DNA of 64,000 nt from Candidatus Pantoea gossypiicola (lineage in GTDB: Bacteria > Pseudomonadota > Gammaproteobacteria > Enterobacterales > Enterobacteriaceae). Of this stretch, positions 56,082 through 64,000 are shown piece after piece. Under the pieces are notes generated by a model. The model did not search any database. It worked only from the letters and a program-made list of their open reading frames with translations, and was not told where the DNA came from. Each line of letters starts with the position of its first letter. Positions within the stretch are counted from its first letter, which is position 1. The translations under genes were made by a program, and so were the position numbers. The stretch covers positions 124,001 to 188,000 of the forward strand of contig NZ_VWVM01000006.1 in the NCBI RefSeq assembly GCF_008632075.1. The letters are read 5' to 3'.

Positions 56082-56800
56082 AAAACATGAACGATACCCT
56101 GAAAAACATTGACCCCACACTTCTGGACGCGCTGATGATGGAAGAGAAACTGCGTCCCAAAGAAGTGGCACATCCGCCCCGTATCCTGATGCTCTACGGC
56201 TCGTTGCGGGAACGTTCTTACAGCCGACTGACGACGGAAGAAGCCGCCCGGCTACTGATGGGCATGGGCGCAGAGGTGAAAATTTTTAATCCGTCCGGTT
56301 TGCCGCTGCCTGATGATGCCCCGGAAACGCATCCGAAAGTTGTGGAACTGCGCGAGCTGGTTCTCTGGTCGGAAGGTATGGTCTGGTGCTCGCCGGAACG
56401 TCACGGTGCCATGACCGGTATCATGAAGGCCCAGATCGACTGGATACCCCTGACGTCCGGAGCCGTCCGGCCTTCTCAGGGAAAAACTCTCGCCGTTATG
56501 CAGGTCAGTGGCGGCTCGCAGTCATTTAATGCCGTCAACCAGATGCGAATCCTCGGCCGCTGGATGCGTATGATCACTATCCCGAATCAGTCATCCGTGG
56601 CAAAAGCCTGGGCTGAGTTTGAGGAAGACGGTCGCATGAAGCCTTCTCCCTATTATGATCGCATTGTTGATGTAATGGAGGAACTGATGAAATTCACCCT
56701 ACTGACGCGCGGACGCAGTGATTACCTGACCGATCGCTACAGCGAAAGGAAAGAAAGCGCTGCGCAGCTCTCAGAGCGGGTCAACCAGCGCAGCATATAA
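56078..56800 (+). CDS. arsH: arsenical resistance protein ArsH
   Basis: ArsH is a flavoprotein (NADPH-dependent FMN reductase fold) that oxidises trivalent organoarsenicals and supports arsenic resistance. The 240-residue product has [24 protein letters not shown], the FMN-binding phosphate loop near residue 41, [21 protein letters not shown] and [21 protein letters not shown]. It overlaps the decayed arsR by four bases and is convergent with arsC. Length fits the family. Confidence 0.95.
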   Translation: MKNMNDTLKNIDPTLLDALMMEEKLRPKEVAHPPRILMLYGSLRERSYSRLTTEEAARLLMGMGAEVKIFNPSGLPLPDDAPETHPKVVELRELVLWSEGMVWCSPERHGAMTGIMKAQIDWIPLTSGAVRPSQGKTLAVMQVSGGSQSFNAVNQMRILGRWMRMITIPNQSSVAKAWAEFEEDGRMKPSPYYDRIVDVMEELMKFTLLTRGRSDYLTDRYSERKESAAQLSERVNQRSI

Positions 56801-56803
56801 AAA

Positions 56804-56830
56804 AAGCTGGCATCTGCCGGCTTCTATTTT
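56804..56830 (+). terminator. terminator between arsH and arsC
   Basis: An 8-base stem AAGCTGGC / GCCGGCTT (one G-T pair) with an ATCT loop is followed by CTATTTTT. It starts four bases after the arsH stop. Confidence 0.75.
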
Positions 56831-56865
56831 TACATCTTCTGTACTGCCGGCTGGATGCCCCGGAG

Positions 56866-57294
56866 TCAGTGACTGATGCGATTCCCGTATTCATCAATGA
56901 CCTGTTCACCATCTTCTTTCGTAAATGCCCCTTTCTGCGGGTCAGGCAGAATGTCCAGAACCGCTTCAGACGGACGACAGAGCTTTGTGCCGAGAGGTGT
57001 CACAACTACCGGACGGTTAATGAGGATGGGGTGAGCCAGCATGGCATCCAGCAGTTCGTCATCGCTGAACCTGTCCTCTGCCAGACCCAGATTTTCATAC
57101 GGCTCCGTATTTTTGCGCAGCAGTGCGCGTACGCTGATCCCCATATCCACAATCAGCTTTTGCAGCTCGTCGCGGGTAGGTGGTGTATCCAGATACAGAA
57201 TCACCGATGGCTCTGCGCCGCTATTGCGGATAAGTCCCAGTGTATTACGCGACGTCCCGCAGGTGGGGTTGTGGTAAATGGTTATGCCAGTCAT
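56866..57294 (-). CDS. arsC: arsenate reductase (glutaredoxin-coupled)
   Basis: ArsC reduces arsenate to arsenite using glutathione and glutaredoxin. The product starts ITIYHNPTCGTSRNTLG with the catalytic Cys12, and contains RPVVVTPLGTKLCRPSE with the expected Arg residues near 93 and 106. The ATG at 57294 gives 142 residues, as in plasmid R773 ArsC (141); an in-frame start at 57327 adds 11 residues. It follows arsB in an arsRBC operon. Confidence 0.95.
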   Translation of the reverse strand: MTGITIYHNPTCGTSRNTLGLIRNSGAEPSVILYLDTPPTRDELQKLIVDMGISVRALLRKNTEPYENLGLAEDRFSDDELLDAMLAHPILINRPVVVTPLGTKLCRPSEAVLDILPDPQKGAFTKEDGEQVIDEYGNRISH

Positions 57295-57342
57295 AAGTGA
57301 TGCTCCGTTAAGGCGCTGTGCACACACAGCCCCGGATTAAAG

Positions 57343-58626
57343 TTAGAAAGACAGGCGCAAGGCCAGTGCAGCCAGCGTCACAAAAAGCACAGGCAGGGTC
57401 ATCACGATGCCCACGCGAAAGTAATAGCCCCAGCTGATGGTGATGTTTTTCTGCGCCAGGACGTGCAGCCACAGCAGGGTTGCCAGGCTGCCGATCGGGG
57501 TGATTTTCGGACCGAGATCGCAGCCGATGATGTTGGAGTAAATCATCGCCTCCTTCACCACACCCTGAGCGGTACTGCCGTCAATGGAGAGCGCACCAAT
57601 CAGCACTGTGGGCATGTTGTTCATCACCGATGACAGGAAGGCCGTCAGAAAACCGGTGCCCAGGGTGGCACCCCATACGCCGTGCTCCGCAAAGCGGTTC
57701 AGGGCGGCAGAGAGATAATCTGTCAGTCCGGCGTTACGCATGCCATACACGACGAGGTACATGCCCAGCGAGAAAATGACTATTTGCCAGGGCGCACCTT
57801 TCAGCACCTTCCGGGTGTCGATAGCGTGCCCTTTCCGGGCAACCAGCCAGAGAATAAATGCAGCTACCGCCGCTACCAGACTTACCGTCACGCCGAGTGG
57901 TTCCAGACCAAAAAAGCCAGCCAGCAGCAGAAGCAGCACCAGCCAGCCGGTTTTAAAGGTGCGCATGTCACGGATGGCATCCCGTGGCGTTTTCAGCTTG
58001 GCCAGGTCATAGGTTGCCGGGATGTCTTTGCGAAAAAACAGGTGCAGCATTAGCAGCGTGGCCGCGACGGAAGCAATATTTACCGGCACCATGACAGAGG
58101 CATACTCGCTAAAGCCCAGCTTAAAGAAGTCCGCCGTAACGATGTTAACCAGGTTCGATACGATGAGCGGCAGGCTGGACGTGTCCGCGATAAATCCGGC
58201 TGCCATCACAAATGCCAGCGTGGCACCGGGGCTAAAGCCCAGCGCCAGAAGCATGGCGATAACGATTGGCGTCAGGATGAGCGCCGCGCCATCATTGGCG
58301 AACAGCGCCACCACCGCCGCGCCCAGCAGAACAATATACGTGAACAGCAGCCTCCCTCTGCCACCACCCCAGCGGGAAACATGCAGTGCCGCCCACTCAA
58401 AAAAGCCGGACTCATCCAGCAGCAGGCTGATGATGATGACAGCAATAAACGTGGCCGTGGCGTTCCAGACAATCTGCCAGACAACCGGAATATCACCGAT
58501 ATGCACCACGCCGGTCAGCAAAGCCAGCGCGGCCCCGATAACGGCACTCCAGCCAATACTGAGTCCTTTCGGCTGCCAGATAACCAGTACCAGCGTCAGA
58601 ATAAAAATCGCACCCGCCAGAAACAT
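57343..58626 (-). CDS. arsB: arsenite/antimonite efflux permease ArsB
   Basis: ArsB is an inner-membrane proton antiporter exporting As(III) and Sb(III). The 427-residue protein has about 12 membrane segments; [33 protein letters not shown] and [21 protein letters not shown] are the family blocks containing conserved Asp and Asn residues. Length matches E. coli ArsB (429). No arsA is present, so it should work as a secondary transporter. Confidence 0.96.
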   Translation of the reverse strand: MFLAGAIFILTLVLVIWQPKGLSIGWSAVIGAALALLTGVVHIGDIPVVWQIVWNATATFIAVIIISLLLDESGFFEWAALHVSRWGGGRGRLLFTYIVLLGAAVVALFANDGAALILTPIVIAMLLALGFSPGATLAFVMAAGFIADTSSLPLIVSNLVNIVTADFFKLGFSEYASVMVPVNIASVAATLLMLHLFFRKDIPATYDLAKLKTPRDAIRDMRTFKTGWLVLLLLLAGFFGLEPLGVTVSLVAAVAAFILWLVARKGHAIDTRKVLKGAPWQIVIFSLGMYLVVYGMRNAGLTDYLSAALNRFAEHGVWGATLGTGFLTAFLSSVMNNMPTVLIGALSIDGSTAQGVVKEAMIYSNIIGCDLGPKITPIGSLATLLWLHVLAQKNITISWGYYFRVGIVMTLPVLFVTLAALALRLSF

Positions 58627-58691
58627 ACTATCTCCTCTGATACTACACCTGTCAGAATGGGCACAGCGAAATCAAGAATATATATATGCAA

Positions 58692-58705
58692 ATACATATA
58701 TGTAT
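58692..58705. promoter_or_regulatory. AT-rich palindrome between arsR and arsB
   Basis: ATACATATATGTAT is a perfect 14-base palindrome in the 88-base arsR-arsB gap. It could be an extra regulator site or a mRNA structure. No factor is known to match it here. Confidence 0.3.
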
Positions 58706-58714
58706 GGTCAAATT

Positions 58715-59068
58715 TTAAATGCAGACAGGCTTGCCGTTAGTCGTTGCGTTGTCCCGCTCAGCCTGCTGGCTGAGATGCATAATGTCATCCCGCTGACACA
58801 GATAAGCCTGTTCAATTACAGCTGCAGCCCAGGCGGGCATGTGTGGTGATAGCCGGTAATGAATCCATTTGCCGTCACGCCTGTCGATAAGCAGGCCGCT
58901 GTCTCTGAGTAATGCAAGATGACGGGAAATTTTTGGCTGAGCTTCCCTGAGAATGGATGTGAGTTCACAGACGCAAAGCTCTCCCTTTTCCCGCAGTAAC
59001 AGCACAAGACTGAGTCGTGTTTCATCAGACAACGCTTTGAAAAGCTGAAGAGGATTAAGCTGAACCAT
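58715..59068 (-). CDS. arsR: arsenite-responsive repressor ArsR
   Basis: ArsR represses the ars operon and releases DNA on binding As(III) or Sb(III). The 117-residue product begins MVQLNPLQLFKALSDETRL and contains the metal site ELCVCEL, the recognition helix QPKISRHLALLRDSGLL and GKWIHYRLSPHMPAWA. Length is that of E. coli ArsR. The ATG at 59068 is chosen over an upstream frame to 59125, which has no homologue. It heads arsRBC. Confidence 0.95.
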   Translation of the reverse strand: MVQLNPLQLFKALSDETRLSLVLLLREKGELCVCELTSILREAQPKISRHLALLRDSGLLIDRRDGKWIHYRLSPHMPAWAAAVIEQAYLCQRDDIMHLSQQAERDNATTNGKPVCI

Positions 59069-59124
59069 GACAACTCCTGGGTATGAAACAACAAGCAGTA
59101 TCGCTGCGTAAAGATTGACGATCA

Positions 59125-59153
59125 ACTATATATTCGAAAAGGTGCATATATTG
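59125..59153 (-). promoter_or_regulatory. candidate ArsR operator
   Basis: Two ATATAT half sites, 12 bases apart, lie about 60 bases upstream of the arsR ATG in an otherwise GC-balanced leader. ArsR sites are AT-rich imperfect dyads, so this is the best candidate, by position only. Confidence 0.35.
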
Positions 59154-59217
59154 GGCCCATTCCATTTTCTGTTCCTGCAATATGACCGAACGTTTATGAC
59201 GGGAGGGTGTGATCGCT

Positions 59218-59243
59218 CAATGTCCGCTTTTCGCTCATAGCGG
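59218..59243 (+). repeat. right copy of the short hairpin repeat bracketing the ars island
   Basis: The unit begins CAATGTCCGCTTTT and ends TAGCGG, related to 55640-55665 in the same orientation. It can form a short CCGCT / AGCGG hairpin. Confidence 0.4.
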
Positions 59244-59415
59244 CCTTTGAAACTAATAACGGCCATACTATTAAAGTGCCTCATCTCATCAATACCCCTA
59301 CTCCCTACCATCATCCCCATACTTTGAGACTTTTACCCTTGTCTCAGCGTGCGGCAGCCAGGATCCTGCTCTATTCTCGGGGAAAATGGATTCCTCCAGG
59401 CTTTGTCGAGGCACT

Positions 59416-60525
59416 ATGACGTACAAATCCCTGATTGCTGAAGTCCACAATCAGCAGCGCACCCTGACCGCCATTGTCGAACAGGATGAGCGCACCGCCT
59501 ATTTTTACATCTGGCCGACCGACCTGTTCCGCAGTCAGTATGCGGTGCGCGGCTGCTGGCTTAGAAACCTGCTGCCCGCACCGGCACAGGAAGATCGTGA
59601 GGCGATGGAGCAGGGCATCGCGCCACTGCTCAGCGCTGAGTATTGCCGTAATCTGGAGGCGGAACCCGCGCTGGACCCGGCGGGTCTGCAGGTGCTGTGG
59701 GAGCCTTCTGATGATGGCGCAGCGCTGTGGTATTACGGCCAGCTGCTGGCGGTAATCCCCGGCTGGAGTCTTTATCAGGAGAAGCAGGTGAGCTTCTCTG
59801 CGGGCTGCATCAAAAAGAACCGGCTGACGGCCCCGCTGGGGTCGGCATCAACTAACGACTACTATGCCCGGGCGGAGCATCAGCGTCAGTTCTGGCGCGA
59901 ATGGCACGACGGCAGCGAGTGGGACAGGGTCCAGCAGGATCTCATGGCCTGCTATCAGGCGCATTTTGGCGAGTCTGTGAAGTATTACGCGATCGATCAG
60001 GGTAGCTGGCCGCCGATGGCGATCTCGCAGCACTGGCATCAGGGCGTGTGGGTTTTTCTGACGCTTGGCATGAGTATCCGGCCCATGCCGCAGGTCGATT
60101 ATCTGTTCGATGAGCTGGCACCGCAGTATCGCCGTGTCGAGCTGGGCATGGCGGTTGACGGTGAAATCATGACCGAAGGCAACGCGGTGCAGATGGCGAG
60201 CGCGCTGGCGGAGTTCGTGCATCTGCCGTGGGCGCGGCTCACCTGGCTCGGAGAGGGCCACACGCTGGCGTCGGAAGTGGCACCGGTCGGCTTTGAAAGC
60301 TTCCTGCTGGCGAATGAACTGGCAACCGAACAGGCGCAGTTTAAGCTACCCAAGCGCGATGGCGATCGACCGACTTTGCTCTGGACCACGCCGATCACCG
60401 AAGCAGAGCGTCAGTTCGCGCAGGCCGATGAACATGGCGGCCAGAAGTTACGGGAATTGTTAACAGCGGAGGGCAATGATCACGTCTTCCGTCCGCGCCA
60501 GCAGGTGATCAATTCCGAAGAATAG
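59416..60525 (+). CDS. suppressor-of-fused-like domain protein
   Basis: The 369-residue soluble protein has a C-terminal half (about 190-340) resembling the bacterial suppressor-of-fused (SUFU) domain: GVWVFLTLGMSIRPMPQ, QYRRVELGMAV, FVHLPWARLTW with GEGHTLASEVAP and the later TTPITEAERQFAQ. The N-terminal half (AYFYIWPTDLFRSQYAVRG, WLRNLLPAP) is not recognised. In some bacteria such proteins are immunity proteins for polymorphic toxins, but no toxin gene is adjacent here. The ATG at 59416 has GAGG five bases ahead; an earlier ATG at 59386 is less likely. Confidence 0.65.
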   Translation: MTYKSLIAEVHNQQRTLTAIVEQDERTAYFYIWPTDLFRSQYAVRGCWLRNLLPAPAQEDREAMEQGIAPLLSAEYCRNLEAEPALDPAGLQVLWEPSDDGAALWYYGQLLAVIPGWSLYQEKQVSFSAGCIKKNRLTAPLGSASTNDYYARAEHQRQFWREWHDGSEWDRVQQDLMACYQAHFGESVKYYAIDQGSWPPMAISQHWHQGVWVFLTLGMSIRPMPQVDYLFDELAPQYRRVELGMAVDGEIMTEGNAVQMASALAEFVHLPWARLTWLGEGHTLASEVAPVGFESFLLANELATEQAQFKLPKRDGDRPTLLWTTPITEAERQFAQADEHGGQKLRELLTAEGNDHVFRPRQQVINSEE

Positions 60526-60645
60526 GCCAGTCATGACGCGCCTGCTCAGGCAATCCCCGGCAACCGTCGGGGACGTGATAGTACCGCCATGAAATTAAAT
60601 TTTCACACAAATCAAACATTTCTCTAATATGTGATCCCGCTCATC

Positions 60646-60672
60646 TCAAGTTCCCGTTAAGCGAGCCGTTAA
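60646..60672 (+). promoter_or_regulatory. FliA (sigma-28) promoter of the chemoreceptor gene
   Basis: TCAAGTTC, an 11-base spacer and GCCGTTAA fit the sigma-28 consensus TAAAGTTT-N11-GCCGATAA at 13 of 16 positions. It lies 44 bases before the chemoreceptor ATG, the expected distance for a flagellar class 3 gene. Confidence 0.78.
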
Positions 60673-60715
60673 CCCGATCAGGCAATCGCGCCGCACCAGG
60701 TTCAGGGGAACAAAG

Positions 60716-62611
60716 ATGTTTAAAACAACACAATCCCGCTTCACCGCAACAATGATCGCGTTCTTTGTTGCGCTTTTACTCGTTACAGTTTGGGTCATCA
60801 ATCAGTTTGTCGCGCCACAACTGGTCGACAGCGAAAGTCGTCTGGTCCGCTATCAGGTCGACTCACTCGCCTCCGGCATCGTTGAACAGATGAACCGCGT
60901 GCAGGCACAGCAGCGTGCGATTACCGAAGCCGCCTCTGTCATGGACAGCGCCACTATCGACACCCTGTTACCGACGCTGGTAAACCAGTATCAGGACAGC
61001 AACGTGTTTGGTGGCGGTATCTGGCCACTGCCAAACCGTCGCGATCCGGCCAAAGAGAAAAACAGCAGCTTCTTTGCCCGTAATGCCAGTAATGAACTGC
61101 AGGTCAACACCTACTGGAACTCCGACGCCGCCGATAAATATTGGGAACAACCCTGGTACAAAGATGGCCTGGCTGCCGCGAAAGGGCAGTGTGCCTGGGC
61201 AAAAGCTTATCAGGATGCTGCCAGCCCGCAGCCGCGTACCAACTGCGCTATGGCTATCTACCGCAATGGCTCGGCCTGGGGAGTCGCCACTATCGACGTG
61301 ACGCTGGGGTTCTTCAACCAGCTGGCGAAGCAGATGGGTGAAACCATTCACGGCAATGTGCTGATCGTCGAAGCCGACGGCAAAGTCGTGGGCAATGGCG
61401 CGCTGGTCAATGCCGCGCCGAAGCTGGAAAACCTGGCTGACGTGCAGATGCCGATGGCCGCACCGCTGAAAACGTTGCTGAACGGTGTTGGCAATCAGCC
61501 GCTGGAAACCACCTATGACAGCAGCGAGGGCGAGCAGACCCTGTTCGTGCAGGCCATTCCTGGCAGCCCGTGGTATCTCGCCAGCAGCCTGCCAACCAGC
61601 CTGCTGAAAGCGCAGTCGCACAACATGCTGACCCGCCTGGGCCTGGTGCAGATCCCACTGGCGGTGATCCTGCTGCTGGTGTCGCTGGGCTTTGTCCGCG
61701 CCATGATGAAACGTCTTAACGTGCTGAACAGCAACATCGAAGCACTGTCGACCGGTGGTGCCGATCTGACGCAGCGTCTGCCCGCCAGCAACAGCCCGGA
61801 GTTCAACGCCGTCGCGCAGAGCTTCAACAAGTTCATCAGCTATCTGCAGGGACTGTTGCAGCAGGTGGGCGACAGCGCGCTGGCGATTACTGCCGCATCG
61901 CGCGAAATTGCCAGCGGCAACGCCAATCTCTCCTCCCGTACCGAAGATCAGGCCAGCTCGATTGTTGAAACGGCCGCGTCGATGGAGCAGCTGACCGGCA
62001 CCGTGCGTCAGAACGCCGACAACGCAACGCACGCTAACCAGCTGGCGGGCGATGCCTCGCAGGTGGCCGCGCGTGGTACGGAGGTGGTTCGTCAGGTGGT
62101 CACCACCATGGGTGAGATTCATCACTCGTCCCGTAAAGTGGTCGATATCATCAGCGTGATCGACAGCATCGCCTTCCAGACCAATATCCTGGCGCTGAAC
62201 GCCGCGGTAGAAGCCGCCCGGGCCGGTGAACAGGGTCGTGGTTTTGCGGTGGTCGCTTCAGAAGTGCGCAACCTGGCGCAGCGTTCAGCCAACTCGGCGC
62301 GTGAGATTAAAAAGTTAATCGAAGAGTCGGTGGCAAACATCGATACCGGCAGCGCGCTGGTTGAGCAGGCGGGCCAGACCATGGATGAGCTGATGAAGGG
62401 GGTAAGCAGTGTCACCACCCTGATGAGCGAAATTATGTCAGCCAGCCGCGAGCAGAGCCTGGGTATCGAACAGGTTAACGTGGCGATTACCCAGCTTGAT
62501 GGCACTACCCAGCAGAACGCCGTGCTGGTTGAGCAGGTTTCTGCTGCCGCACAGGCGATGGAGTCGCAGAGCATCCAGCTTGAGCAGGTGGTTCAGAGCT
62601 TCCGCCTGTAA
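60716..62611 (+). CDS. methyl-accepting chemotaxis protein with dCache-type sensor
   Basis: The 631-residue receptor has an N-terminal membrane segment (about 12-33), a periplasmic region (35-310) of the dCache type with [35 protein letters not shown] and [10 protein letters not shown], a second membrane segment (about 313-332), HAMP, and a signalling domain whose hairpin tip reads [21 protein letters not shown]. The ligand is unknown. It lacks the C-terminal NWETF-like pentapeptide that binds CheR and CheB, so adaptation would need help from other receptors. It lies alone, with a FliA promoter. Confidence 0.92.
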   Translation: MFKTTQSRFTATMIAFFVALLLVTVWVINQFVAPQLVDSESRLVRYQVDSLASGIVEQMNRVQAQQRAITEAASVMDSATIDTLLPTLVNQYQDSNVFGGGIWPLPNRRDPAKEKNSSFFARNASNELQVNTYWNSDAADKYWEQPWYKDGLAAAKGQCAWAKAYQDAASPQPRTNCAMAIYRNGSAWGVATIDVTLGFFNQLAKQMGETIHGNVLIVEADGKVVGNGALVNAAPKLENLADVQMPMAAPLKTLLNGVGNQPLETTYDSSEGEQTLFVQAIPGSPWYLASSLPTSLLKAQSHNMLTRLGLVQIPLAVILLLVSLGFVRAMMKRLNVLNSNIEALSTGGADLTQRLPASNSPEFNAVAQSFNKFISYLQGLLQQVGDSALAITAASREIASGNANLSSRTEDQASSIVETAASMEQLTGTVRQNADNATHANQLAGDASQVAARGTEVVRQVVTTMGEIHHSSRKVVDIISVIDSIAFQTNILALNAAVEAARAGEQGRGFAVVASEVRNLAQRSANSAREIKKLIEESVANIDTGSALVEQAGQTMDELMKGVSSVTTLMSEIMSASREQSLGIEQVNVAITQLDGTTQQNAVLVEQVSAAAQAMESQSIQLEQVVQSFRL

Positions 62612-62618
62612 TCCTTCG

Positions 62619-62645
62619 TCAGGCCAGCGTCGCTGGCCTGATTTT
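62619..62645 (+). terminator. terminator of the chemoreceptor gene
   Basis: A perfect 9-base stem TCAGGCCAG / CTGGCCTGA with a CGTCG loop is followed by TTTT, eight bases after the stop. Confidence 0.8.
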
Positions 62646-62757
62646 CTCTCTGCTTCATCTGCTTATCTCCGCCTGACACGCGCAAAAATTCCGCGATGTT
62701 CCCCCCAGACTGCTTATTCTGTGCCAGAATAGTTGGGAATAATCTCAAGGAAACGCC

Positions 62758-63300
62758 ATGTCTGCTATTGAAGTTATCCTCGTTGACCACCTCGATCGTC
62801 CCACCGGCAAAATGGAAAAGCTGGAAGTGCATGAAAAAGGATTACTGCACCGCGCGGTGACGGTCTACGTCTTCAATTCCCGGCAGGAGCTGTTACTGCA
62901 GCGGCGTGCCAGCGATAAATATCACTGTGGTGGCTTGTGGAGTAATACCTGCTGTGGTCATCCTTATCCGCATGAATCGACCCGCGACGCCGCCGGACGC
63001 CGTCTGCGTGAAGAGATGGGGATGATCGTGACGCTGACGCCGGTATTTGAGCTGAGCTATAACCTGAAGCTGAGCAACGGCCTGACCGAGCATGAATATG
63101 GTCACGTCTTCTTTGCCGTCTGCGACACTCTGCCGCAGCTGAATCCGCAGGAGGCGGATGCCTTCGATTATCGTCCAATGGCGCTGATTGAGCAGCAGAT
63201 GCAGCAGCAGCCAGAGCAGTTCACGCCGTGGTTTTTACATACCTTCCCGCGTATCCCGGACTATCTGGAGCAGTTTCCTTTCCCGGCCGTAACGACATAA
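62758..63300 (+). CDS. idi: isopentenyl-diphosphate delta-isomerase, type I
   Basis: Idi interconverts isopentenyl and dimethylallyl diphosphate, balancing the precursors of isoprenoids and carotenoids. The 180-residue Nudix-fold protein has the metal site and active Cys in LWSNTCCGHPYPHES, the Nudix-like RRLREEMGM, and EHEYGHVFFAV with the catalytic Glu. AAGGAA lies six bases ahead of the ATG. It lies alone, not in a carotenoid cluster. Confidence 0.96.
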   Translation: MSAIEVILVDHLDRPTGKMEKLEVHEKGLLHRAVTVYVFNSRQELLLQRRASDKYHCGGLWSNTCCGHPYPHESTRDAAGRRLREEMGMIVTLTPVFELSYNLKLSNGLTEHEYGHVFFAVCDTLPQLNPQEADAFDYRPMALIEQQMQQQPEQFTPWFLHTFPRIPDYLEQFPFPAVTT

Positions 63301-63303
63301 AAA

Positions 63304-63325
63304 AAACCGCACTGAGGTGCGGTTT
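63304..63325 (+). terminator. terminator of idi
   Basis: An 8-base stem AACCGCAC / GTGCGGTT with a TGAG loop, preceded by A residues; only a single T follows directly, so it may favour the opposite strand as well. Confidence 0.7.
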
Positions 63326-63386
63326 AATCGTGGGTGAGAGAAGTCAGGAATTATTGTTATCTCGGGTCCTGCGATTAATTCATGTT

Positions 63387-63413
63387 CTGTAAGCCTTTCT
63401 GCTTTGCTTACAG
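63387..63413 (-). terminator. hairpin after the toxin-antitoxin pair
   Basis: CTGTAAGC / GCTTACAG forms an 8-base perfect stem with an 11-base loop, 27 bases after the antitoxin stop on the minus strand. Confidence 0.55.
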
Positions 63414-63440
63414 AGAGGTACACGCCGGTTTCTCAATTGT

Positions 63441-63734
63441 CTATTTATCCGCCAGAGCCGGGATGACGTGCTTCGGATCGCGCTCTATGGCCCGTAGTAA
63501 TGCTTTCGCCGGGCCGGTTGGCTCCCGTCGTCCCTGTTCCCAGTTCTTCAGCGTGTCCACATTTACAGAAATCAGCTTAGCGAACCCGCTTTGTGAAAGA
63601 CCTGTGGCGTTTCTGATCGCTTTGACTTTAACTGCAGTGACCGTAGTCTCGCGGGAAGGCTCTCGGGAGCCTTCGACAATTTCATTCATCTGCGTCATGC
63701 TTTCTTTCAAACGCTCAAACAGTTTCTTGTCCAT
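63441..63734 (-). CDS. HigA/NadS-like XRE-family antitoxin
   Basis: The 97-residue protein has a C-terminal helix-turn-helix (about 45-90): RNATGLSQSGFAKLISVN followed by DTLKNWEQGRREPTGPAK, typical of XRE/HigA antitoxins that neutralise the toxin and repress their own operon. Its ATG shares one base with the stop of the upstream toxin gene, the toxin-first order of HigBA-type pairs. Confidence 0.85.
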   Translation of the reverse strand: MDKKLFERLKESMTQMNEIVEGSREPSRETTVTAVKVKAIRNATGLSQSGFAKLISVNVDTLKNWEQGRREPTGPAKALLRAIERDPKHVIPALADK

Positions 63735-64000
63735 TACCAGCCCTCATTCAACGCCCTTAACAGATGTTTTTCATCCTCGGATAAATCATCCTGGACGCCT
63801 TTTTTATAAATCAGCAGCAGCCTGATTTGTGAGTCAGAGACTTTGTAATAGTAGATCACCCTAACGCCGCCGCGCTTGCCTTTGCCCTTGGCAGCCCAGC
63901 GGACTTTACGCAGACCGCCCGTATTCTGGATAACATCACCCCAATGGGGATTGTCGGCCATGAATTGCTGAAACTCACGATATTCATCATCGCTGAGTAG
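63734..64000 (-). CDS. RelE/HigB-type toxin, 5' end beyond the window
   Basis: The frame is open to base 64000 and contains LLSDDEYREFQQFMADNP, then GLRKVRWAAKGKGKRGGVRVIYYYK and LLLIYKKG, the RelE/ParE-superfamily fold with conserved basic and aromatic residues. Such toxins usually cut mRNA on the ribosome. About 88 residues are present; the N-terminus is outside. An internal ATG at 63961 is too late to be the start. Confidence 0.85.
   Translation of the reverse strand, partial: LLSDDEYREFQQFMADNPHWGDVIQNTGGLRKVRWAAKGKGKRGGVRVIYYYKVSDSQIRLLLIYKKGVQDDLSEDEKHLLRALNEGW

Larger units (their letters stand above)
59069..59415. other. 347-base gap at the right edge of the arsenic island
   Basis: It holds the arsR promoter side, with an imperfect AT-rich dyad (ATATAT at 59128-59133 and 59146-59151) that could be the ArsR operator, and the right copy of the bracketing hairpin (59218-59243). 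The small open frame 59126-59320 on the minus strand is read as a repeat product, not as a gene. Confidence 0.5.

Noticed and set aside
59126..59320. 64-residue minus-strand open frame with GRYERKAD-like stretch
   Set aside because: It spans the hairpin repeat next to arsR, has no ribosome site and looks like a translated intergenic repeat.

Overview
The window is ordinary chromosomal DNA from a gamma-proteobacterium of the Erwiniaceae, most likely Pantoea or a close relative. The evidence is E. coli-like proteins and operon order (gal, mod, bio, uvrB, moa, ybhL/N/O/P/Q, rhlE), the lack of galE next to galT, a type I isopentenyl-diphosphate isomerase gene, and high GC content. No rRNA, tRNA, prophage, insertion sequence or CRISPR array was recognised.

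Layout. Positions 1-2.8 kb hold galM (cut by the left edge), galK and galT, with two GalR-type operators in front. Positions 3.0-8.3 kb hold the molybdate block: modF and modE on the minus strand, acrZ, then modABC behind a ModE box. Next come ybhA, pgl, a palindromic repeat, ybhB, and the divergent biotin locus bioA / bioBFCD around a BirA operator. An orphan UrtE-like ATPase with a damaged ABC signature follows. uvrB has a LexA box and a cluster of DnaA boxes upstream; then a YvcK-family gene, and moaABCDE behind a probable molybdenum-cofactor riboswitch. Between moa and ybhL lie two divergent lipoprotein genes (DUF1264 and YaiW-like). Then ybhL, ybhN-clsB-ybhP, ybhQ, rhlE and dusC.

From dusC onward the backbone resembles a different E. 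coli neighbourhood (dusC, yohD, yohC, pbpG, dld, bglX), broken up by other genes: an AT-rich stretch with a carboxymuconolactone-decarboxylase-like gene, a YhhS-like MFS transporter, a PiT phosphate transporter, an L,D-transpeptidase with a long tail, a GH15 glycosidase, an MscS-type channel, and a chitin-oligosaccharide unit (chiP and a GH20 chitobiase) behind a NagC-like palindrome.

The right part holds an MpaB-family oxygenase gene and an arsenic-resistance island (decayed arsR, arsH, arsC, arsB, arsR) bracketed by related short hairpins. It is followed by a suppressor-of-fused-like gene, a chemoreceptor gene with a FliA-type promoter, idi, and a type II toxin-antitoxin pair whose toxin gene runs off the right edge.

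Several units work together: modABC supplies molybdate for the cofactor made by MoaABCDE, with ModE and the riboswitch as sensors; bioABFCD make biotin under BirA; ChiP and the chitobiase form an import-and-cleavage pair; ArsR, ArsB, ArsC and ArsH handle arsenic. I found no convincing new multi-gene system. The points most worth a second look are the UrtE-like protein with a replaced signature motif, the decayed second arsR, the AT-rich stretch around the CMD gene, and the palindromic repeat after pgl.
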